From positions 1,240,001 to 1,304,000 of the forward strand of contig NC_135031.1 of NCBI RefSeq assembly GCF_051020955.1: a stretch of DNA of 64,000 nt, read 5' to 3'. Position 1 is the stretch's first letter; each line of letters starts with the position of its first letter. Positions 56,795-64,000 of this stretch are shown piece after piece. A program made the position numbers and the translations under genes. Origin of the DNA: Megalopta genalis. Its lineage: Eukaryota > Arthropoda > Insecta > Hymenoptera > Halictidae. Below the pieces are notes generated by a model. The model did no database searches. It was given only the letters and a program-made list of their open reading frames with translations, and was not told the DNA's origin.

Positions 56795-56925
56795 TTAAAA
56801 ATTAATCAACACAGCAGCCGTAGTCTCCGCTACGGTATATCCGTGTTTGAACAATGAATCTACGAATGCAGTGGGTTCTATGTCCTTGAACGGTAGTCGG
56901 TGTCCAGGACGACCATATCGGCCGC
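56795..56925 (-). CDS. Candidate terminal exon, product not recognised
   Basis: On the - strand, GGCTTTCATTTTTTAG ends at 56926 and forms a good acceptor. After it 43 codons stay open, beginning GRYGRPGHRLPFKDIEP, continuing FVDSLFKHGYTVAE, and ending VLINF with TAA at 56795-56797. Basic then amphipathic composition looks protein-like, and an RPGHRLPF segment beside basic residues could suit a processed peptide, but I recognise no family. The open frame continues upstream of the acceptor to 56977, so the splice site is not required for openness. No polyadenylation signal is obvious just downstream. Upstream - strand exons would lie in the GC-rich 57000-57700 region, where none could be fixed. 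Confidence 0.28.
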
Positions 56926-59229
56926 CTAAAAAATGAAAGCCGAAGGTATCGGGGATTCGCGAGAGCCCGTTAGGCATAGCCCGTGATATTCCTCGAATCC
57001 ATGTTTAGCCAGAAGCATCTTCCGGGAGATAGAAGGGAGGGGGGCGAGAGGATCGGTGGTGGAAGAGGTGGAGGAGGATGAAGAGGATGAGGAGGAGGAG
57101 GGGTTGGAGAGAGAGGGCATCGTGTGAAGTCGCTGAAGAGGAGAGACCAAAGAAAGCGGCTTCCTCGGAAGCGAGCAGCAAGAAGGAACCGTACGGTATT
57201 CCAAGACGAGAGATCCCGAAGAAAAGGGGGACCCATCGGGCCCCAGCCGGCCGTCTCGAACGCCCGTTTTGGTCAGAGGGAGTTCATTCGCATGCAACTT
57301 CGTCCGCGGCTCTTACTTGGAAGTACGTGTGACCACGTTGCAACCGGTACCAGAAGCCGGACCAGGCTCAACGGACCCTGTTCGCCGCGCGCTGCTCCGT
57401 TTCTTTATTTATTTCTTAGGGCCGGCGACAAACTTCATTCAGTGGTTTCGGGGCCGCCGAGTCACACGGGCCCCTCGAACCGGATTCGGCGGCCGGGGGA
57501 ATCTCACGAGAGATCCGGCCGCGTCCCGATCGGAAAATGTCACTTTTAATGCCCACCGCGGCCCGGGACTTGTCCTCGGCCCCGACGCGCCGGGGTCGAT
57601 CATCCTGCCATGCCATGCCGCCATCGCTTCGGAACACGCTCTGATCAAGCTACCAACGATTCGAGCATTCCATTACTCAAGCGTTAATTTCAATTAGTCC
57701 AATACGCAGCTGATTCTTCTTTCGGAATCGATGCTTATAAGACTGACTTTAGATTCTTTGACATTGTTACCAGAATATGGAATTACAGTGGAGATTTCAT
57801 TATCCTAACATTTATTTTTAGAATATTCTGGTATCCAAACGTTCTGTTACCTAAGCTTTGTATTAGTTAGATACATTATCACTTAGTAGAGGACTCGATC
57901 GAAATTTTTAGATAATAGATCAGGATATTACAGAAATAAACGTTCACGTACTGTATATTAATTCAGTAGGCTGAGACATTGATTCATTTTCTGGTTTTGT
58001 CGATAAATGTAAACAAAATCACCAATGTAACCTAATCTAAGATAACATTTTACTGTGAATATGTATTCAAATCAAACGTTCGTTGCTCTATTTTTATATG
58101 AATTTTGTATGTTTAAAACAAAGAAAAAATAAATAAGGTTGGAATAAATAGGAAGAGTATATTAATAGGAAAGGAACGAGAGATTAAGGACGAAAAAGTG
58201 CTAGTCGATAGTTATGAAAAAAAGAAAATGAGGTAAAATCATTTTATAGATTCTCGGTATTCTCGATTAACAAGATAATTTCAAGGTCTCATCTCGATTA
58301 CAACCCACCTAATTTCAATCATTTTAGTGAGGTTTTATACAATTTTTTTTCTTTGTACCTTTAATATTATTTAAAAATTTTTAGACAGCAAAATAATCAA
58401 AATTAGTGACACAATATAGAGGCTCGTGCACAATCACGTGTCAAAGAGATGCTTTCACGGCTTCTGCGATTCCTATTTGTCTGAAAGAAAAAAACGAAAG
58501 AGATTCTTAAATCAGTATACGTCTGCCAATAGAAAACAATTGATAATAAAAATATGATAATATTTTGATGTTAGAATATCGATTCTTGTTGTTTCTAACT
58601 TCAGCAGGCTAAAAGAAATAGGAAAAATAATGATTTTGACTTCACTATAGTACATGCTATAGCGACACGCGTACTAAAGATACGCGGTTACATCAGAACG
58701 AAATCGATCAAGTAGATCTTGAAATATCATGGTGACCGATTCAGAAAACATAGTTTCGAGTAAAACGTGTTCATAGTTCTGTTGTTTCATTTAGATCAAA
58801 GTTCCTCTCGTTCAGAAAGAAGCCCCGAGTTTCCACATTGCCCCACTGCTAACTTTATAAATTCGATTATATGCTTTTGCACATGCACTCCCGCTCACAC
58901 GTCATTGATCGGTTATCACAGTAAAAATACGGTAACTGTCCAATGTCTTGTGAGCGAGAGTGTATATTTTCAAGATAATATTCTTTAAGAAAATGCGGAG
59001 AAGAAAAATCGATCGTTTTGACGCTTCGCAGTAGAAAACTATCTCCAACGTTCCATGAATTTACGATCTATTTGAAGCGTTAATTACCGTTTCACGAATG
59101 AATACATTCAAGTCGGTAGCTGATCTGAGAAAATTCTCCGAGCGCAAAGGGTTCGCATAGCTACGAGCCAAAATAATCGATGTCTATCATTAGAATCGAC
59201 GTATAAAACGTGTCCAAAACCAGACGAAC
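56926..59229. other. No certain gene; purine-rich tract and GC-rich patch
   Basis: 57003-57130 is purine-rich (GGAGGAGGATGAAGAGGATG), and its - strand translation gives a polyserine run. 57130-57640 is GC-rich with overlapping frames on both strands (up to 142 codons). 57700-59100 is AT-rich and empty. Confidence 0.45.
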
Positions 59230-60110
59230 GCTTAGCTACGGCCAGCGATCGTAGATTCGTGAAGAATAGTATAGCAGACATTGAATCGGGGCTCGCGTAG
59301 GTGCGATCGAGCAAAACGTGGTGGATCGATGGTCGGATAGATCGTTCGGTGTTCGACCGAGATCGTCGTTCGTTGTTTGCTCGAGCAGAGCGGCGCGGAG
59401 CGCCGAAACGCGCGGCGGGTCGATAAAATACGAACGCACAATGGACGTGGAAGCATAGAAACACGTGGCACATAAATCGCGCATTATGTGCGGCTCTTTG
59501 TGCGCCAAGAGTAAATAGTCTGGCGCGCACGCGATCCGGCTACCCTTTCCTTTGGATTTCCTTTCGCTCGGCCCGTTGTTGTTGGTGCAGTTGTTGCCGC
59601 GACCGCAGCCGCAATAGACGGCGGCGCGGCCGAGTGCCACGCTGCACACGCTGCAGCACGCTGAACACGCTGCGGCACGCTGCGGCACGCTGCTCGACGG
59701 TGCACGGTGCGCTCGGCGGCCATTACGCCGACGCGGCGTCGTTTTTCGCAATCGCTCCACATCGTGATTTCCCGGAGGTGCAAAGAGCCTCGACGACAGC
59801 AACGAATGCTGGTCATGCGCTGCGCCCAGCTCGTAAGCTTTCAATTGCATTTGCAACAAAATCCTGCACGCCGCGTGGCGCAATTCCTCGAAGACCACGG
59901 GGAATAACAAGAAGAAGAATAACCGCGTCGTAAATTCCGCGGATCATGACCACCTGACGTCGGGCCAGTAAAACTCGCTGAAAGTCCGATTTTAAGCATC
60001 GCTGAAATATTTCGCAGGTTTACACTCAATAAAGTTACCTTGCGCCACACACGCTTTCGCGGAACGGCCACTGTTGCGAAGGATTCGCCGACCGGTTGCA
60101 ATATTCTGCT
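59230..60110 (-). other. CpG-rich segment with the longest open frame, not called as gene
   Basis: An open frame of 224 codons (59236-59910, -) is the longest in the window. It overlaps other frames on both strands, has arginine-, alanine- and cysteine-rich low-complexity sequence over a CACGCTGCGG decamer repeat (59645-59695), and shows no domain. The segment could be a promoter or first-exon CpG-rich region of a nearby gene. I regard protein coding as unlikely. Confidence 0.35.
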
Positions 60111-60654
60111 TGAGAACTGCTATTATTTAGGATTTGGCTGCCCGGGAATAAATTGCGGATTTATGACGTGCCGTGCTTGCAGCGCTTGTGCTGCGGACGT
60201 TTTTATTTCACGTGTATTATGCAATATAATGTTACGACGATTTCTTTTAATTTCGAATTTATTAATGCTATAACACGTAATGATTATCGAAAGTAATTTC
60301 GAGTAAATCGTTTGCTGTATTCGTTATTTGTTTCTAGACAGAACTTCATTCAATATAATGTTTGGTTATAGTTGTCAAAAAATGATCACTTTCGAAGTTA
60401 ATAGATTAAAAGTTTTGTGTTGCCTTTATATTAAACTTTTGCTCTCGAATAGAGACTCTGAGGCACAACCGAAAATTGCTACATCATTCTATAAAGTACT
60501 TTTTACATTATTAAATTGTTCCATATTTAAAGACTTATTAAAAGTGTAAGTATTGTGCGAATAAATAAACACAACTTCAAATGCATGCAATATACAAAAT
60601 AATATTAAAAAAACGAAGTACTATAATATGTTGTGGAAGAAGTATTTTAGCTTT
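60111..60654. other. No gene seen
   Basis: AT-rich; possibly the interior of a piggyBac-type remnant ending at 60687, but no transposase frame was recognised. Confidence 0.4.
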
Positions 60655-60687
60655 GATGTTAAAATAGCTTCGAGTGCAAAGGGTTAA
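60655..60687. mobile_element. piggyBac-type terminus (TTAA)
   Basis: GCTTCGAGTGCAAAGGG-TTAA (TTAA at 60684-60687) is the inverse of the CCCTTTGCACTCGA end at 31986 and matches 43688. The other end was not found. Confidence 0.6.
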
Positions 60688-63170
60688 ACTGCATTGTAAC
60701 CGTAATCTCCATAAATTAACGAAAAAGAGAATAAACTTTAAATTAGAACAAAACTATCGAGGTTCACCATGGATTAAATTAAAATAAATTATCGTTAGAA
60801 TCTAAGAAAATACAATTAGTAAAACTGTTAATTATATATTTTTAATACCCTCAAGGAATACATTGTCCTTTATTTGAAAGAAACATGATTATATTAAACG
60901 GCATTTCTGTTGACATTAAACAAAATGCATGTAATTCTGTGAAACTGTTGCACATACTTAATAGCTACAATCATCGCATTCTGGTTTGTTCGAGACAAAA
61001 ATAATATAGCATTGCTGGAAGAAAATTAATTGCTCACGTTAGAAAAAATCGTGTAATTTAATCAAATTGATACATACCTATTTCGAACAGGGTTCGAAAA
61101 CATTCCGGAGCATTTTTCATATTTTAAGTCCCAATGAAAACAAATATCAAATAAGTCTAAATATTTATTCGGATTATAAACCAAAAATTATAATATCGTT
61201 AAATAAATCCAGCATAGTATAATTCAGTGGTTTATTTATTTTATAGAGACCCTTTAAATAAACATTTTAAAAGAATTTGTACGTGTTCTAAAATATCTGT
61301 TCCACGCGGACATTTATTGAAAAACTTCCAAAGTGAACGGAACGTACAATTTCGAATAGAACTTCTTTCACAGCAGAAAGTACCTGTTTATTTCGAGCCC
61401 CGATTTCGAACAGCATTATTCAACGCATCCTTCTGTATTCGAGGGAAAAATAATGCAGCTTGGTTTGGACAAAATTAAGCGACACTAGAGCTGCAAGTTC
61501 GATGCAACAGGGAGACGCTAGGCCCGCCGAGTCGAGGGTTAATCTTATCGATAAGAAAACTCCGATAATACAAATCGAATTGCGAGCCTGCTTATTAAAT
61601 TCGCAGCGAATTGGATTTTCCGCAGGCATCCCGGGGAAACTTCTCCATCCGGCGTGCAGTTTTCCCGAAGTTTCGTAAACGGCGCCGCGCCGCCGTGTAA
61701 CTTGGTAATAAAATAATTATTTTCGCGCGACCTCCCGCACGTCGATGGCGCGCCAGGTACCTGCCCCCGCGCCCGGCAAAAACTGTGACGAGAACTTAAT
61801 AACACCCGGCCCCGGTAACTGGATTGTTCGCAGTTTGTCGAAACTTAGGTAAACAGGTGTACACTGGGTCAGTTAAACGTCGAGTTTCGTGTTCGCACTC
61901 GATTGGATTATGCAAATCAGTCGAATCGTACATGTCCGCCGGCTGGAATTTAAATTACGGCTAGAAATACTGAAACCGTGGTTTCGGCCGGCTTGCGAAA
62001 TAGTTTCTGGTTAATTTATCGGCCGGCGCGGATTGTCGAACAATCAGCCGAGCGCCCGCCGGTCGTCGTTGTCTTATATGCGTTCGTTCCCCGGAAACTC
62101 TTGCTAATTAGCGGCGGCCTGTTTATTATTTATTTTCCGGACCGACGCGACGGTTGACGTTTTAATAGCGTGCGAATTGTGCAACGGCAGGCAACGCGGC
62201 CGCGTGGGAAGTGGAACTTGAATTCGGGAAACGTTTGATCAGATTCGCTTGGAATTATCGTTGATTTTCCTAAACGATCGACCGAAGGATTTTACAACCA
62301 GGCGAATTTCTCGTCGAATGAATTTCGGCCGCAGTCGGATTCTTTTTATCGGCGAATCGACTTTGTAGTTCAACAAAAGCAGTAAATGTCGTAGGATTCT
62401 CGATCGGGGATGTACGGATTTGCATTTATTACACGGTGGACAGCATTATGCGGCTGAAAAATGACGTCGTTTTCGTCCAGCATTGTGCTCGACCGGCTCA
62501 ACGGGCTCCATATTGCAACACACAGTATGGCCGGTCGAGGTAGGTAACGTCTTTGTTGTTGAAAAGATACGCGTTCCGACTCGTTGAACATGGTAGTCGT
62601 GAATGGATATTTAATCGCGGTCATTTAAATGGATTTCGCAGTATTGTTTACGGACCGTGGATATTTGATATTTCATTAATGCCAGGCTTCGATCTATTCA
62701 ATTATGATAATGCGAAATTGTTCGGTACTGTGCTACCATGCTGCAACACGGTGAATTGCATTTTCGATGCGTGTTACGCTTGTAATGAGATCTTAACAGA
62801 TCGACGGCAGCGAAATTGCTGGTCGTGAGCTTTACCGCGAGCGGGCTTTAATTGTTTACTTTTCAGCTACATCGCAATTATTTACCATCGAAACTATTTG
62901 CGAGAAATTGTTTGCATCTTTGGGAACCGTACTATAAGGTAAATCTAAGCGAAATACATAAACCGGGTGAGTCACAAATTAGTCCCCACAATTTTTCAGC
63001 CCCTTCCGATGGTCCGACAAAAAAATGTTTCCTATCAAAGTTAATTAGTATTTAATCGATAAGAAACTGCAATTATTTAAATTTAAAAACAGATTGATTT
63101 TTAATCAAAAACAAGGAGGTCACCGTAATATTTTTAAACGAAACTAGGTAATTTGAGACTCATTCTTCGT
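60688..63170. other. No gene recognised
   Basis: 60688-61440 is AT-rich. 61440-62830 is GC-rich (many GGCCGG and CGCG words) with overlapping frames under 95 codons and no domain. No splice-supported exon found. Confidence 0.45.
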
Positions 63171-63866
63171 ATCAGTAAAAATGAGGTTGTAGAGGAAGGA
63201 AGATCCTAGAGGAAGAGTGATGCTAAAGAAAGAGAGGTCGTTTTGGAAACGAGACTTGAAAGAAAGAGAGATTCTAGTTGAAGGGAAATTCAAGAGAAAA
63301 CGTGATCCATTTAGTAGTGACACCTAAATGAGGAAGTTTCTACACGAAAAGAATGCATAGAGGACGAATGATTCTAGAGAAAAAGAGATCCATTTGGAAG
63401 AGAGATCTAAAAAAAGAGGTTCTAGGCTTTCCTAGGGAAAAGATTGTCCGTATGGAAGAGAGTCCTAAGAGAACGAGAGGTTCAAGCTGATGTAATAACT
63501 TAGAAAAAGAGTGATCTTCAAGAAAACGAAGCTCCTTTGGAGGTGAGATCTAAAAGAAAGAGAGTTTCTACGAGAAAGGTACCCTTGCAAAAAGAGAAAC
63601 CCTACAGATGAAGTGATCCTTTTGTAAGGGAGATCCCAAGAAGAGAGGTTCTAGAGAGGAAGAGAGATATCAGAGAAAACACCCTCCTTTTGGAAGTGAG
63701 ACCTGGAAGAAAGAACACGAAGAGAATGCATAGAGAAAAAGAGATTCATTTGAAAGATCGACTGTAGAAAAGAAAGATATCCTGGAGTTAAAAGATGTTT
63801 TTGGGAGAAACTCCTAAAGGAACGGAGGAGGTTCTAGTAAACAGGATACCTCAGCAAAAGATGTAC

Positions 63867-63901
<35 letters not shown>

Positions 63902-64000
63902 AAGCTGGACGTTATTAGAAGGGAGACCTAAAATGAACTTTGTAGGAAAGATTCTAGTGAGAAATGCATTAAAGTAGAAATCCCAGTGAAAGATAAACTT
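63171..64000 (+). repeat. Degenerate purine-rich tandem repeat, runs off the window
   Basis: At least 830 bp of A/G-rich sequence built from variants of GATCCATTTGGAAGAGAGAT, then CTAAAAGAAAGAGAGGTTCTAG. Recognisable starts occur near 63238, 63304, 63387, 63446, 63531, 63615, 63682 and 63742, spaced 60-85 bp. A pure (GA)14 lies at 63871-63898. No long open frame. Confidence 0.85.

Noticed and set aside
56926..57297. Polyserine-containing frame on the - strand
   Set aside because: Polyserine comes from the GGAGGA/GATGAA purine tract; no start context or domain. It could only be real if linked to the weak exon at 56795.
59236..59910. 224-codon open frame on the - strand, longest in the window
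   Set aside because: It overlaps long frames on both strands in CpG-rich DNA, crosses a decamer repeat and has no domain or splice context. Stop-poor GC-rich sequence explains it.

Overview
The window reads as insect nuclear DNA, most likely hymenopteran (an ant or bee type genome). This is an inference from four things. Long AT-rich stretches alternate with CpG-rich segments. No intact open reading frame longer than about 224 codons is present. Intron-style splice signals occur. Non-autonomous DNA transposons of the Tc1/mariner, piggyBac (TTAA) and hAT types are dense. No bacterial-style gene, operon, CRISPR array, rRNA or tRNA was recognised.

Coding content is very low. The first 72 bases look like the 3' end of an internal exon with a clean donor. 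Two further candidate terminal exons are much weaker: + strand 6205-6282 and - strand 56795-56925. The rest looks intronic or intergenic. The recognisable proteins are transposon relics: a frameshifted C-terminal half of a Tc1-type DD34E transposase (4179-4647), the cysteine-rich C-terminus of a piggyBac-type transposase (32140-32328, -), and the last residues of a mariner transposase (35816-35893).

Mobile DNA dominates. (1) A 986-bp Tc1-like element with ~197-bp terminal inverted repeats and TA target duplication lies at 3947-4932. (2) A hairpin MITE family with TACAGTAAATTC ends is present in about nine full or partial copies. (3) A longer family, here called X, occurs three times, carries a variable 32-bp minisatellite and appears to share those ends. 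(4) A TTAA-flanked element (12140-12735 and 41165-41861) carries a second, palindromic TA-flanked element inside it in both copies. (5) A family beginning GACTGCGGATTTTTATGC is scattered about ten times. (6) Single examples include a hAT element with a perfect 8-bp target duplication (24015-24490), a deleted mariner (35725-35954), a solo LTR with a 5-bp duplication (49804-50353) and a 36-bp perfect inverted-repeat element (23018-23255).

The richest locus is 41152-42624. There an X element is interrupted by a TTAA element, which itself holds a TA-MITE, and separately by a CAGTAAATTC MITE. The insertion order can be read directly from the target duplications. Microsatellites (pentameric TATAA arrays at 10873-11034 and 44503-44801, ATT and AT tracts), minisatellites, a TTCGAA-motif field (39117-39905) and a degenerate purine-rich repeat running off the right edge (63171-64000) fill much of the remainder.
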